Origin: Magnetococcales bacterium | Lineage (GTDB): Bacteria; Pseudomonadota; Magnetococcia; Magnetococcales; JADFYX01 | Length of the DNA stretch: 50,021 nucleotides | Direction of reading: 5' to 3' | NCBI GenBank assembly: GCA_015232405.1 | Contig: JADFZS010000022.1 | Span: 1 to 50,021 of the forward strand | Part shown: positions 1-8,955 of the stretch, one piece after another | Numbering within the stretch: the stretch's first letter is position 1 | Layout: each line of letters begins with the position of its first letter | The notes under the pieces: generated by a model | The model's input: the letters and a program-made list of their open reading frames with translations, nothing else | Told to the model about the DNA's origin: nothing | Databases searched by the model: none | Made by a program: the position numbers and the translations under genes

Positions 1-1
1 T

Positions 2-67
2 GAATTTGCTACCGATGAAGAAATGAGAGAGCTATTTGTTAAATGTGGTGTAAAAGTCAGAGACTAA
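2..67 (+). CDS. C-terminal end of a probable antitoxin (partial)
   Basis: The frame is open from the window edge and ends at TAA 65-67, giving 21 residues (EFATDEEMRELFVKCGVKVRD, split here as EFATDEEMRELF and VKCGVKVRD). This acidic tail resembles the C-termini of small type II antitoxins. It sits directly before a ParE/RelE-like toxin remnant, which is the main reason for the call. The N-terminal DNA-binding part lies outside the window, so the family cannot be fixed. Confidence 0.35.
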   Translation, partial: EFATDEEMRELFVKCGVKVRD

Positions 68-296
68 AAAGTTAAAATGGCTTTTACGGGCAAAGGAAGA
101 TATCAAGAACACACAGAGTTTTATCTCTAAAGAAAATCCCCAAGCAGCAAAACATGTTATCCAACATATTTATGATACTGTTGATAATCTTCGTAAATAT
201 CCCCAATTTGGTCTGACATTTATCCCTTTGGTGGAAAATCATGTCCGTTTAAATAAAGAGTTATTTTACGACAGTTTTACCAAAATAGAAAATTGA
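54..296 (+). pseudogene. ParE/RelE-like toxin remnant without a usable start
   Basis: This frame, stop to stop, reads LKWLLRAKEDIKNTQSFIS followed by KENPQAAKHVIQHIYDTVDNL, the pattern of the first half of ParE toxins. There is no ATG, GTG or TTG between the upstream in-frame stop (51-53) and the conserved part. In the neighbouring frame an ATG at 77 leads only into a short unrelated peptide. One extra A in the run at 74-77 would explain the lost frame. After KYPQFG the usual ParE strand-rich C-terminus is absent and the sequence becomes unrelated. Most likely a decayed toxin next to its antitoxin; an unusual start codon upstream cannot be excluded. Confidence 0.5.
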
Positions 297-306
297 AGAT
301 ATTTTT

Positions 307-2319
307 TTAAAATTTCCTAAAATTTCTTCGTGGTGGTCTAAGTGCTGCTCCTGGTCTGAATCCTGTTCCTGAGCGTACCGATAAGCGCATTCCTTTTACT
401 TCTATGGTTTCAGAGGGTAGCTCTTGTAAAAACCGTGATGGCATGGCAGGTTCATGGCGGTTGTATAATAAGCGGCGTTTGGCGTGGCAGAGGTATAGTT
501 GCTCTTTGGCTCGTGTCATGCCCACATACAAAAGGCGACGTTCCTCTTCCAGCCCTGCATCTCCCTCTTCTACCGCCATTTTGTGGGGTAGGAGGTTCTC
601 TTCCAAACCAACGAGAAAAACTATGGGAAACTCCAACCCTTTTGCCGCATGGAGGGTGGAGATAACCACTTTATTTTCTTCTATATTGCTATTTTCACTG
701 TTGGGGTCGGAATCCAAGACCGCTCTTTCTAAAAATCCTGGTAGATCGTCTCCCTGTACCAGGAGTGATCGCAACTCATCCAAGTTGCCCCGTTTTTCTA
801 CTTCACGATCTGAATTGTTTAATGATTCCCTATAACCGGAATGGTCAAGTAGAAAATCCAGAACAGTCTCGTGATGTTCATCGGCCTCTAGCATCTGTTT
901 TGCTTCATCTATCATCTGGATAAACTCATGGAGTTTTTTTCTTACGGCTGGTCCCAGACGTTTTTCGGCAATTATATGGTGAGACCCTTCCATTAGTGAG
1001 CCATTACACTCTTTTGCTCTTTGGCTGATGGCAGCCATAGCACTGGGTCCTATTTTACGTTTTGGGTTGTTGATGATACGCTCAAAAGCGAGATCATCAC
1101 GGGTTGAATAGGCAAGTCGTAAATAGGCAACCGCATCCTTTACCTCTGCCCTATCCATAAAACGCAAACCACCAACCACCAGATAGGGGATGAGCTCCCG
1201 GTTGAGAGCCTCCTCTATGGCACGGGTCTGACGGGAGGCCCGTACCAATATTGCAGCGTTACCAAACCTACCATGTCCACACTGGCGAAAAATTTCCTGG
1301 GCAACAAAACGCCCTTCATCCACACCATCTTCGGCTTGATAACGTATAAGTTGCGGTCCACTTTCGCCATCTGTCCAGAGGGTTTTTTCCATGCGTCCCG
1401 TGTTGTGGTTGATCAACTGCGAGGCCGCTTTCAATATATTTCCGCTGGAGCGGTAGTTCTGTTCTAAACGGATGATCCTGGTTTTGGGAAAATCCTCTTC
1501 AAAACGTAGAATATTATCAAGTCTTGCCCCACGCCAGCTATAGATAGATTGATCATCATCACCAACCACACAGAGGTTGCCGTGGGCAGAGGCTATCTGT
1601 CGCATCCAGTCATACTGTACCCGGTTGGTATCTTGATATTCGTCAACCAAAACATGAAGAAAACGGCTGCGAAAACTATCCAGGGTTTCAGGGTGTTTTT
1701 GCCATAACTCCAGACATTTAGCCAGCAGATCACCAAAATCCATGCTGTTGGTACGTCGTAGTTCATCCTGATAATGGTTGAAAAGAGAGCTTATCCGCTC
1801 CAGATCGCTCGAATTGCGAACATGGTCTGTGGTGAGGTCATCTGGCCCCAAGCCGTCATCTTTCCAGCGTGAAAATCCATTGGCTAACTTTCTTGGGGTC
1901 CAGTATGTGGATTCAAAATGTAGATCTTCCACCAGCTTTTTAATCATACGCTCCTGTTCGGAGGTATCTAGAATGATAAAATTGCTGTCATATCCCAACT
2001 TTTCAGCATTTATGCGTAAAATTCTTGCTCCCATACTGTGAAAAGTACCGATCCATAAAGAGCGAGCTGTAACCGGGTCCAGATTTAGCATATCCATAAC
2101 CCGTTCACGCATCTCTTTGGCTGCTTTATTGGTAAAGGTCACAGCTAGAATTTGGTTGGGGTAGAGGGAGTCAGCACTTATCAGGTGGGCTAAACGCCTT
2201 GTTAAAACACGAGTTTTACCAGAGCCAGCCCCAGCAAGCACCATAACTGCACTACCTCTGGCTGTTACTGCTTCCAACTGTGGTTTGTTGAGGTTTGCGA
2301 GAATATCCTGATTAGCCAT
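307..2319 (-). CDS. Rep/UvrD-family ATP-dependent DNA helicase
   Basis: A 670-residue superfamily 1A helicase, expected to unwind DNA 3'-5' in repair or replication restart. Visible motifs in order: Q motif (LNKPQLEAV), Walker A GAGSGKT at residues 30-36, TFTNKAA (Ia), LVDEYQDTN (motif II), VGDDDQSIYSWRGA (III), LEQNYRSS (IV), TLHAAKGLEFPIVFLVGLEE (V) and EEERRLLYVGMTRA (VI). Length and ending (an Arg-rich tail, with no clear C-terminal beta-barrel as in UvrD/PcrA) are closest to Rep, but motif reading alone does not separate Rep from UvrD, so no symbol is given. The ATG at 2317-2319 has AAGGA a few bases upstream. It is transcribed away from the ClC gene stop with a 72-bp gap, possibly as the second gene of that unit. 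Confidence 0.93.
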   Translation of the reverse strand: MANQDILANLNKPQLEAVTARGSAVMVLAGAGSGKTRVLTRRLAHLISADSLYPNQILAVTFTNKAAKEMRERVMDMLNLDPVTARSLWIGTFHSMGARILRINAEKLGYDSNFIILDTSEQERMIKKLVEDLHFESTYWTPRKLANGFSRWKDDGLGPDDLTTDHVRNSSDLERISSLFNHYQDELRRTNSMDFGDLLAKCLELWQKHPETLDSFRSRFLHVLVDEYQDTNRVQYDWMRQIASAHGNLCVVGDDDQSIYSWRGARLDNILRFEEDFPKTRIIRLEQNYRSSGNILKAASQLINHNTGRMEKTLWTDGESGPQLIRYQAEDGVDEGRFVAQEIFRQCGHGRFGNAAILVRASRQTRAIEEALNRELIPYLVVGGLRFMDRAEVKDAVAYLRLAYSTRDDLAFERIINNPKRKIGPSAMAAISQRAKECNGSLMEGSHHIIAEKRLGPAVRKKLHEFIQMIDEAKQMLEADEHHETVLDFLLDHSGYRESLNNSDREVEKRGNLDELRSLLVQGDDLPGFLERAVLDSDPNSENSNIEENKVVISTLHAAKGLEFPIVFLVGLEENLLPHKMAVEEGDAGLEEERRLLYVGMTRAKEQLYLCHAKRRLLYNRHEPAMPSRFLQELPSETIEVKGMRLSVRSGTGFRPGAALRPPRRNFRKF

Positions 2320-2391
2320 GAAAATCCTTCAATGGTGGGGGTAGTTCTTATATTAGGAAAATTAGCAAGTTTAGGTTGCCAACTATGCTTA

Positions 2392-4134
2392 CTAAGATTG
2401 GGGGCTGGTCTCTCTTTCCATAAGAGCTTTATTATAAGCCCGAACCATATCATGGTTGGTAACCACCCCTAATACCTGTTCTGGATTGTTTTCAGCAACA
2501 ACAGGAAGGTGTTGAACATCATTGTCATCCATCAGGTGAAAGGCTGTTTGCAGGTTATCTTTGGGGGTAAGGGTAATGACATCTTTGGTGGCGATGTCCC
2601 GGACCAATACCAACTCCTCCAACCCCTTTTCAAAAGCCACTCCCCGTATATTACGAAATGAGACCACACCACTTAAATCACCGTCGTTATTGACCACCAA
2701 AAAGATATCATCCTGGCTATTATGAAGCCGGACTTTAAACTGTTTTATGGTCATTATTTCCGGGATGGTTTCAAATTCACGGCTGATAATCGAGGAGATG
2801 GAAATTTGGCGCAATAATCCTACCTCACGACCAGAACGCAGATCGATACCTTGACGACGCAGTGCTCCTGTATAGACAGAATCTTTGTAGACTTGATTGA
2901 TTAAAACCGTGGCAACAATGGAGGAGACCATCAAAGCAAGCATGATGCGATAGTCGCCGGTAAGCTCAAAAAGAATAAGGATTGAGGCGATTGGAGCACC
3001 CAATACAGAGGCTGCCATGGCCCCCATACCAACCAGTGTATAGGCTCCTGGCCCACCGGATATAGCCGGGAAAATACTATGGGCAACCATACCATAACTG
3101 CCACCAACCATAGCCCCTAAAAACAGGCTTGGGGTAAAAACGCCACCGGAAAATCCACTGCCAAGGGTAACAGAAGTTGCAAATATTTTCACAAAAATCA
3201 GGGTTAGCATTAATGGGCCAGCCATCTCTTCCAAAAGAGCCATGTTCATGGTGTCGTAGCCGACACCCATAACCTGTGGAAAGGTTAGAGCAATAAGACC
3301 CAAGAGAAAGCCACCAATAATCGGTTTTAAATAACGGGGTATGGGTATAAGAGCAAAAAGATCTTCTGATTTAAACAGCACCTTCATAAAGATAATGCCA
3401 GTTATGCCACAAACCACCCCAAGACCCACATAGGCTGGTATCTCGAAGGCTGATACCAAGGTGTAGTGGGGGACGATAAATGCCGGAAAATCTCCAAGGT
3501 GCAGACGAGCAATAACAGTTGCAATAACAGAAGAGAGAACAATGGGGGAGAAGGTTGCCAAACCATAATCTGCCAGGATAACCTCAAGGGCAAACATAAC
3601 ACCTGCAATGGGTGCGTTAAATGAGGCGGCAATACCAGCTGCTGCTCCACAACCCACCATCACCCGCAAGTGTCTGGTCGATAGTTCTAGCTTGGTACCA
3701 AACACAGATGCCAGGGTTGCACCAAGATGAACCACCGGACCTTCACGACCCACCGAGCCACCACTTCCTATGGAGAGGGAACAGGCCACCATTTTACCCA
3801 GGCCGTCGCGCAGGTTCATTTTACCACCGTGGAGGGCAACGGCGGACATTACCTCTGGTACACCGTGACCGCGGGAGCCGGGGAAGAAAAAATGGACCAA
3901 CGGACCGATTATAGCACCACCGATCACCGGCATGAGAATAATCCACCACCACTCCAATCCAGCTAAAATTTCAACCACATTCTCCTGTCCACTTCCCATG
4001 AACATATGTTGAAAAATTTCGATCAAAGTACGAAATAGAATTGCCCCATAACCAACAACCACGCCGATAACCACCGCCATGATTGATAGTGTAAATGGTT
4101 CATTAAAACCGAGTTTTTTAAAAAATTGTAGCAT
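2392..4134 (-). CDS. ClC-family chloride channel/antiporter with C-terminal CBS pair
   Basis: A 580-residue polytopic membrane protein. The ClC selectivity motifs are present: GHGVPE at 89-94 (where many ClCs have GSGIPE), GREGP at 129-133 with the gating glutamate at 131, and GGVFTPSLFLGA further on. About 10 or more hydrophobic helices precede a soluble tail from about residue 440 that reads as two CBS domains (DIATKDVITLTPKDNLQTAF, and HLPVVAENN then VLGVVTNHDMV). CBS pairs in this family commonly bind adenine nucleotides and tune activity. The serine of GSGIP is replaced by histidine, a variant I associate with CBS-containing bacterial ClCs. Whether it is a channel or a Cl-/H+ exchanger cannot be told from sequence. 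The RBS is weak. Confidence 0.93.
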   Translation of the reverse strand: MLQFFKKLGFNEPFTLSIMAVVIGVVVGYGAILFRTLIEIFQHMFMGSGQENVVEILAGLEWWWIILMPVIGGAIIGPLVHFFFPGSRGHGVPEVMSAVALHGGKMNLRDGLGKMVACSLSIGSGGSVGREGPVVHLGATLASVFGTKLELSTRHLRVMVGCGAAAGIAASFNAPIAGVMFALEVILADYGLATFSPIVLSSVIATVIARLHLGDFPAFIVPHYTLVSAFEIPAYVGLGVVCGITGIIFMKVLFKSEDLFALIPIPRYLKPIIGGFLLGLIALTFPQVMGVGYDTMNMALLEEMAGPLMLTLIFVKIFATSVTLGSGFSGGVFTPSLFLGAMVGGSYGMVAHSIFPAISGGPGAYTLVGMGAMAASVLGAPIASILILFELTGDYRIMLALMVSSIVATVLINQVYKDSVYTGALRRQGIDLRSGREVGLLRQISISSIISREFETIPEIMTIKQFKVRLHNSQDDIFLVVNNDGDLSGVVSFRNIRGVAFEKGLEELVLVRDIATKDVITLTPKDNLQTAFHLMDDNDVQHLPVVAENNPEQVLGVVTNHDMVRAYNKALMERETSPQS

Positions 4135-4141
4135 TTGGGTT

Positions 4142-4168
4142 TTAGCTTTTGGTGTCTCTAACCGATAA
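4142..4168 (+). promoter_or_regulatory. weak sigma-28-like promoter
   Basis: ACCGATAA at 4161-4168 differs by one base from the FliA -10 element GCCGATAA. The -35 position at the correct spacing (TTAGCTTT, 4142-4149) matches only 5 of 8 bases. It precedes the 119-residue gene at 4268. Suggestive only, because the fliA gene is in the same window. Confidence 0.25.
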
Positions 4169-4267
4169 GTAGGATATCAACTGTAAAACCCATTCTAGTC
4201 TGTTCTAGGTATTACTCACAACGGTTGTATGTACTTTTTTTTTAAAAAACATTAAATCGGAGGTGTT

Positions 4268-4627
4268 ATGCACATCCCAAGTCCAGCTCCAGCACCACAA
4301 ACTGATTATAATAATAACGGTACAAGCAGAGTAAAAACCCCTGTAGCCAGAGAGGGTGGGGCAACAAAAACTGATGTAGTGGAATTTTCAGCTTCCGGTC
4401 TTGCAGCGTCAGGTGGAGAGAAGTTATCTACCCGTAATCCTGCGGTATATTCCAACGATGTTCAGATAAAATCCAATTTAGCCCGGATTGTAATGGAGAC
4501 ACTTTTTGGTCGGGATGAAAAAGTGGACGAAGATACAAAAAGCCCAGAGGAGGAGTTGGTTGCCAACATGCTAGAGGAGCCAATGGCTGATATGGCCCAA
4601 GAGACAATGTTGCAGAAGAACATTTAA
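4268..4627 (+). CDS. hypothetical 119-residue acidic protein
   Basis: Not recognised. The ATG follows a strong GGAGGTG at 4259-4265. The N-terminal third is Pro/Ser/Asn rich and looks disordered, followed by KTDVVEFSASGLAASGG, a central segment with helix potential (SNLARIVMETLFGRDEK), and a Glu/Asp-rich tail with several Met. There is no signal peptide or membrane segment. It lies just ahead of the flagellar block and has a weak sigma-28-like site upstream, so a flagellar or anti-sigma-like role is conceivable, but it does not show a convincing FlgM pattern. The composition and good RBS suggest a real gene. Confidence 0.6.
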   Translation: MHIPSPAPAPQTDYNNNGTSRVKTPVAREGGATKTDVVEFSASGLAASGGEKLSTRNPAVYSNDVQIKSNLARIVMETLFGRDEKVDEDTKSPEEELVANMLEEPMADMAQETMLQKNI

Positions 4628-4708
4628 ACCCCCTCTTAAAAAGCTAATAATCTCTCATATTCTTCTGTTTGGTTGCTGGTAAACTGGTTTTCTTAGTATA
4701 GTACATCC

Positions 4709-4942
4709 ATGGGTACTATATTAAGAACAGTTCTAATAGCTGCTCTCATCTTTGTTCTGGTGCGGGTTTTGCAGCATTTTCTCGGTCGTTATCTGACCTC
4801 TTATACATCTAAAGAGGGCAATGGTGAGGAGCCGACCCTTCTTAAGTGTGCCAAATGTGGAACCTGGACTCCCAAAGAGGCAGTTGTCAGGCGTGGCGAG
4901 CAGGTTTTCTGTAGCAACGATTGTGCTGATGAGCAAACTTAG
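4709..4942 (+). CDS. PP0621-like small membrane protein with four-Cys site
   Basis: A 77-residue protein. One hydrophobic helix (residues about 5-25, TVLIAALIFVLVRVLQHFL) is followed by a soluble C-terminus carrying CAKCGTW and CSNDC, two Cys pairs that could bind one metal ion. This layout (N-terminal helix, then a Cys4 motif with a conserved CAxCG and FCSxxC) is that of the PP0621 family of unknown function. Transcribed with the flagellar genes but separated from flhA by 360 bp, so probably an independent unit. Family assignment is from memory of the pattern. Confidence 0.65.
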   Translation: MGTILRTVLIAALIFVLVRVLQHFLGRYLTSYTSKEGNGEEPTLLKCAKCGTWTPKEAVVRRGEQVFCSNDCADEQT

Positions 4943-5302
4943 CAGCCAGGGTTACTGGTCGATTAAATACTAATTTAACTTGCATATCCCCATTTCTAAA
5001 CTGTTTTGCTAAAAAATATATACTTTTTCCCTCTTTTATAAATTATCATGAACAATCTTTGTAACATGTTGAAAATACAAAAATTTATATAATATTAAAA
5101 GTAATTTATTCCACTCTTCCTCTCTCACTTTTGAAAATCAAATTTAAAAAATTTAACAAATATTAAGGTGATGGCTCGTTAATTGCGTGTTAGACCTTCG
5201 GTGAATAGTATTTCCAAGTCAAATATCTGGACTATTTATTGTATTTATCTCTGTTTTAACAGGTCTAATTAATGTAGCAAATTTAGGGTTTGGGAGAGTA
5301 TT
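4943..5302 (+). other. AT-rich intergenic region upstream of flhA
   Basis: No credible gene in these 360 bases. The first 200 are strongly AT-rich. The region holds a sigma-54 type promoter (listed separately) and an RBS, GGGAGAG at 5292-5298, that fits the TTG start of flhA. An inverted pair TTAGACC (5190-5196) / GGTCTAA (5262-5268) is present, but its first arm lies before the predicted transcription start. Confidence 0.6.
5172..5187 (+). promoter_or_regulatory. sigma-54 (-24/-12) promoter of the flhA operon
   Basis: TGGCTCGTTAATTGCG matches the RpoN consensus TGGCACG-N4-TTGC closely. The invariant GG (5173-5174) and GC (5185-5186) are separated by exactly 10 bases. Transcription would start near 5198, giving a leader of about 105 bases before flhA. 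In Pseudomonas and Vibrio the flhA/flhF/fleN/fliA class is RpoN-dependent, so the location makes biological sense. No activator gene is visible in the window. Confidence 0.65.
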
Positions 5303-7393
5303 TTGGCCGCAATTACAATGCCTAACGTCTTTGCACGTTTAAAGGGACTCAACGATCTTATTATGGCATTTGGCATCATCACAATTCTTGCTGTGATGAT
5401 CCTTCCCATGCCGTCTTGGGTGCTTGATCTTTTTCTTTCAGTCAATATCTCCTTTGCTATAGTCATACTTCTGACGACAGTTTATGTCCATAAGCCCCTG
5501 GAGTTTTCATCTTTTCCCAGTGTGCTTTTGGTCTCCACCATGTTGCGTTTGGCTCTCAACATCTCCACCACCAGATTAATTCTTCTGCACGGTGCTGAAG
5601 GTGAGGGGGCTGCTGGTGAGGTTATCCGCTCCTTTGGTCAATTTGTTGTTGGCGGTAACCCGGTTGTTGGTGTTATCGTCTTTACCATTCTGGTTATCAT
5701 CAACTTTGTTGTTATCACAAAGGGTGCTGGGCGTATCGCTGAGGTTGCAGCCCGCTTCACCTTGGATAAAATGCCTGGTAAACAGATGGCTATTGATGCC
5801 GATTTGAACTCCGGCTTGATTTCAGAGTCTGAGGCTAAACAGCGTCGTAAAGATATTGAAGAGGAATCAGAATTTTTCGGAGCCATGGATGGTGCTTCCA
5901 AATTTGTTCGTGGTGATGCCGTAGCTGGTATTTTAATCACCTTAATCAACATTATCGGTGGTTTTATTATCGGTGTTGCCCAGCAAGGTTTATCAGCTGG
6001 CGAGTCTGCCAATATCTATACTATCTTGACTGTAGGTGACGGATTGGTGGCACAGATACCTGCGTTGATTATCTCCACTGCTGCTGGTTTTCTAGTTACC
6101 CGTGCCTCATCAGATAAACATCTAGCAGACCATATGGGTTCCCAGATCACTAGCAAACCCAGGGTAATTCTAATAAGTGCTGGTGTTTTAGGTCTTTTTG
6201 CCTTGATGCCAGGAATGCCTACTGTCCCGTTTTCAGTTCTTGCTTTGCTATTGTCAACTTGGTCCTTTTTCCTCTTTAGGAGGATTGAGACCAAAGAGCG
6301 TGTTGAATTTGAAGAATCCGCAGTTCAAGCACAAGAGGAGACCCAAGAGGAAGAGCCGATTGAGAGTTTCTTGGCTCTGGACCTTCTCCGTTTGGATGTG
6401 GGTTATGGATTGATATCTTTGGTGGATGAGAGTCAAAACGGTACATTGCTGGATAAAATTCGTTCAATTAGAAAACAGTTTGCCACAGATATGGGCTTTA
6501 TTGTGCCCCCCATCCATATCAAGGACAATCTGCAATTCAGGCCCGGTGAATACGCTTTCTATATCAAAGGTGTTGAGGTTGGCTATGGTGAGTTGAAGCC
6601 CGGTCACTATCTGGCAATGGAAGGTGGAACCATCACCGGACAGGTTGAGGGTACTAAAACCACTGAACCAGCATTTGGTCTGCCAGCGGTTTGGATATCT
6701 GCCAATGATAAAGAGCGTGCTGAGATGCTTGGTTATACTGTTGTGGATGCGGCAACTGTGCTTGCCACCCATATTACCGAACTGGTCAACGGTCACGCCC
6801 ATGAGATGTTAAACCGTCAGGAGGTACAAAACCTTCTTGATCTTGTTACCAAAGACCAACCTAAACTGGTTGATGAGTTGGTGCCAAATGTTGTCAACCT
6901 TGGTGGAATTCAAAAAGTTCTTCAGGGTCTACTACGGGAGCGGGTATCAATTCGTGATATGACAACTGTATTGGAGACCATGGCCGACTACGCCAAGGTT
7001 ATCAAACAGCCCCAGCAGTTGGTGGAGCTTGTTCGCCAATCACTCTCACGATCATTGGTTGGTAAATATCTTGATGAAGATGGAAATCTCTCAGCCCTGG
7101 TTATGGGGCCGGAGGCTGAAAATATGATTGGTGAGGCCATTGTTGATGGTGAATACGGCTCTTATCTATCCCTTGCACCACGTACAACAAGCCTGTTTTT
7201 AAATCAGGTTCGGGATGCTGTTGAACAGGTCGCATCACAGGTCATTCAACCGATTATAATAACTGGGACCAGGGTTCGACCTTTTGTCAAGCAGGCGACA
7301 GAATCAACTATTCCCCATTTGGTGGTAATCTCACAAAATGAGGTTCCAGCTAATATTTCAATTAAATCACTGGGTACTATATCCATCTCTTGA
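5303..7393 (+). CDS. flhA: flagellar type III export gate protein FlhA
   Basis: A 696-residue protein, the usual FlhA length. The N-terminal half has about eight membrane helices, including the family's conserved cytoplasmic loop (residues about 150-215) with GRIAEVAARFTLDKMPGKQM and FFGAMDGASKFVRGDAVAGI. The C-terminal half is the soluble ring-forming domain that docks chaperone-substrate complexes. It forms the proton-driven export gate with FlhB, FliP, FliQ and FliR. The start chosen is TTG at 5303, because GGGAGAG lies 4-5 bases upstream; an ATG at 5318 would be about 19 bases from it. First gene of the flhA-flhF-flhG-fliA series. Confidence 0.97.
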   Translation: MAAITMPNVFARLKGLNDLIMAFGIITILAVMILPMPSWVLDLFLSVNISFAIVILLTTVYVHKPLEFSSFPSVLLVSTMLRLALNISTTRLILLHGAEGEGAAGEVIRSFGQFVVGGNPVVGVIVFTILVIINFVVITKGAGRIAEVAARFTLDKMPGKQMAIDADLNSGLISESEAKQRRKDIEEESEFFGAMDGASKFVRGDAVAGILITLINIIGGFIIGVAQQGLSAGESANIYTILTVGDGLVAQIPALIISTAAGFLVTRASSDKHLADHMGSQITSKPRVILISAGVLGLFALMPGMPTVPFSVLALLLSTWSFFLFRRIETKERVEFEESAVQAQEETQEEEPIESFLALDLLRLDVGYGLISLVDESQNGTLLDKIRSIRKQFATDMGFIVPPIHIKDNLQFRPGEYAFYIKGVEVGYGELKPGHYLAMEGGTITGQVEGTKTTEPAFGLPAVWISANDKERAEMLGYTVVDAATVLATHITELVNGHAHEMLNRQEVQNLLDLVTKDQPKLVDELVPNVVNLGGIQKVLQGLLRERVSIRDMTTVLETMADYAKVIKQPQQLVELVRQSLSRSLVGKYLDEDGNLSALVMGPEAENMIGEAIVDGEYGSYLSLAPRTTSLFLNQVRDAVEQVASQVIQPIIITGTRVRPFVKQATESTIPHLVVISQNEVPANISIKSLGTISIS

Positions 7394-7425
7394 TATTAGA
7401 ATTGACGGCAAAGATTGGTTAACTT

Positions 7426-8760
7426 ATGAAAATTTCAACATTCAGGGCGCGGGATATGCGGGAAGCACTGTTAGCAGTCAAAGAGGAACTTGGCTCAGAT
7501 GCAGTGATTCTATCAACAAGGTCTATTCGTGAAAAAGGTGGTGGGGGTCTTGGTAACACAGTAATTGAGGTTACCGCCTGCCCTAGTCCATCAAGTAATG
7601 GGGAGAAATCTCCTGCTGGTGGTTCTGGGGGTCTAAGCAACGAGACAAAACAGGCAAAACCAAAACTATCCCCAGCTGCCAAGTTTTCAGCACTGGCTGA
7701 AGGGGCACAAGACCGTACTGCCAACAACAATAAGCAGGAGTCTCCTACTCTAACTGCTCTTAGGAAAATTCGTGAAGAGCAACAAAGAGCCAAAAATGGT
7801 GATACTGCTCCTGTAGCTCCTGCGGTGTCTCCACCTCCTGTAACCCCCGTTGAGGCTCCACGGGGACAAAGTCCTGATCTATCCAAAATCCAATCCAGTC
7901 TAAGGGAGTTGGAAGAGCGGGTTTCGGTAATGCCCAATGGATTGGTTGGTGGCATTCCCATGGGTGATGTTGCCGGGTTGGATCAAGATGGTCGCCGTTA
8001 TTATGGTTGGCTGTTGATGCACGGTGTTGAGGAGCCAATCGCCAGAAAGATTGTCATGGCAGACCGTTCTAAAACCATGCAGGGTTCTGAGTCTGGTCTT
8101 GAGGCATCTTTAAAAAGTTCATTACAGTTCCATGATCCCCTGAGTGGTAAAGCTAGGGTTATCTGTCTTGTTGGTCCAACAGGAGTGGGAAAAACCACTA
8201 CACTGGCAAAAATTGCAGCTGACTTGATGTTAAACAGACAAAGATCGGTAGGTATGATCACTTTAGATACCTTCCGTGTTGGTGCTGTTGCCCAGTTGGA
8301 GACCTACGCAAAACTGTTGCAGGTACGTCTGGTAGTTGCCAGGACACTCTCAGAGGTTAAAGCAGGACTCCATGCCTTGAATCGCTGTGATTATGTACTG
8401 GTGGATACTGTTGGCTCCAGCCCCTACAATAGACGACAGGTGAACTCAACAGCAGGTCTACTACCGATAATGGGTGATGATCGTGAGGTTATTCTATGTA
8501 TGTCTGCCAATGTCAGGGAGACCGAACAGCAAGCTATCCATAGGCGTTTTTCAGTATTAAATCCAACAGGTTTGATTTTTACCAAGTTAGATGAGACTGT
8601 TACTTATGGTGGGGTTATAAATGTAGCGATAAAATCTGGACTACCATTGACCATGTATACTGATGGACAGCGAGTACCAGAAAATTTGGGTTGGATGTCA
8701 GCAAAAACATTAGCTAATTGGTTTAAAAAAGATACCACAGCAGCTTTTGCGGATGAATAA
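7426..8760 (+). CDS. flhF: flagellar SRP-like GTPase FlhF
   Basis: A 444-residue SRP-family GTPase that sets polar flagellar placement and number together with FlhG. The N-terminal B region (KISTFRARDMREALLAVKEELG) is followed by a long Pro/Ser/Ala-rich linker (residues about 50-150), an N domain, and the NG GTPase with GPTGVGKTT at 250-258, TLDTFRVGAVAQLETYA, a G3 region reading VLVDTVGSSPYNRRQ, and FTKLDETVTYGG (G4). G3 reads DTVGSS rather than the usual DTAGR, a variation seen in FlhF proteins. It follows flhA by 32 bp with no strong RBS, implying co-transcription. Confidence 0.96.
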   Translation: MKISTFRARDMREALLAVKEELGSDAVILSTRSIREKGGGGLGNTVIEVTACPSPSSNGEKSPAGGSGGLSNETKQAKPKLSPAAKFSALAEGAQDRTANNNKQESPTLTALRKIREEQQRAKNGDTAPVAPAVSPPPVTPVEAPRGQSPDLSKIQSSLRELEERVSVMPNGLVGGIPMGDVAGLDQDGRRYYGWLLMHGVEEPIARKIVMADRSKTMQGSESGLEASLKSSLQFHDPLSGKARVICLVGPTGVGKTTTLAKIAADLMLNRQRSVGMITLDTFRVGAVAQLETYAKLLQVRLVVARTLSEVKAGLHALNRCDYVLVDTVGSSPYNRRQVNSTAGLLPIMGDDREVILCMSANVRETEQQAIHRRFSVLNPTGLIFTKLDETVTYGGVINVAIKSGLPLTMYTDGQRVPENLGWMSAKTLANWFKKDTTAAFADE

Positions 8761-8955
8761 CCAAATTATGTAATAAGGTAGCAGTAATTTAACCAAAATT
8801 GCCAGTTAAAGGCAGATGTCAGGTAGAGAAATTTTCTGGTCTGTTAGAGCTTTAAATAGATAAAAATCTATTTGCACGAAGCACCAGTTAGAACATTTGC
8901 AAAAAAATGCTTTTACTGTCAGTCGAGGTTTAACGAAAAAAAAAGAGGATTTCAC

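Noticed and set aside
4268-4627. Possible FlgM anti-sigma factor
   Set aside because: Size, location and a weak sigma-28 site fit, but the FlgM C-terminal FliA-binding pattern is not visible.
5190-5268. TTAGACC / GGTCTAA inverted pair as a riboswitch-like leader of flhA
   Set aside because: The first arm lies upstream of the predicted transcription start, and 7-bp arms 65 bases apart occur by chance.
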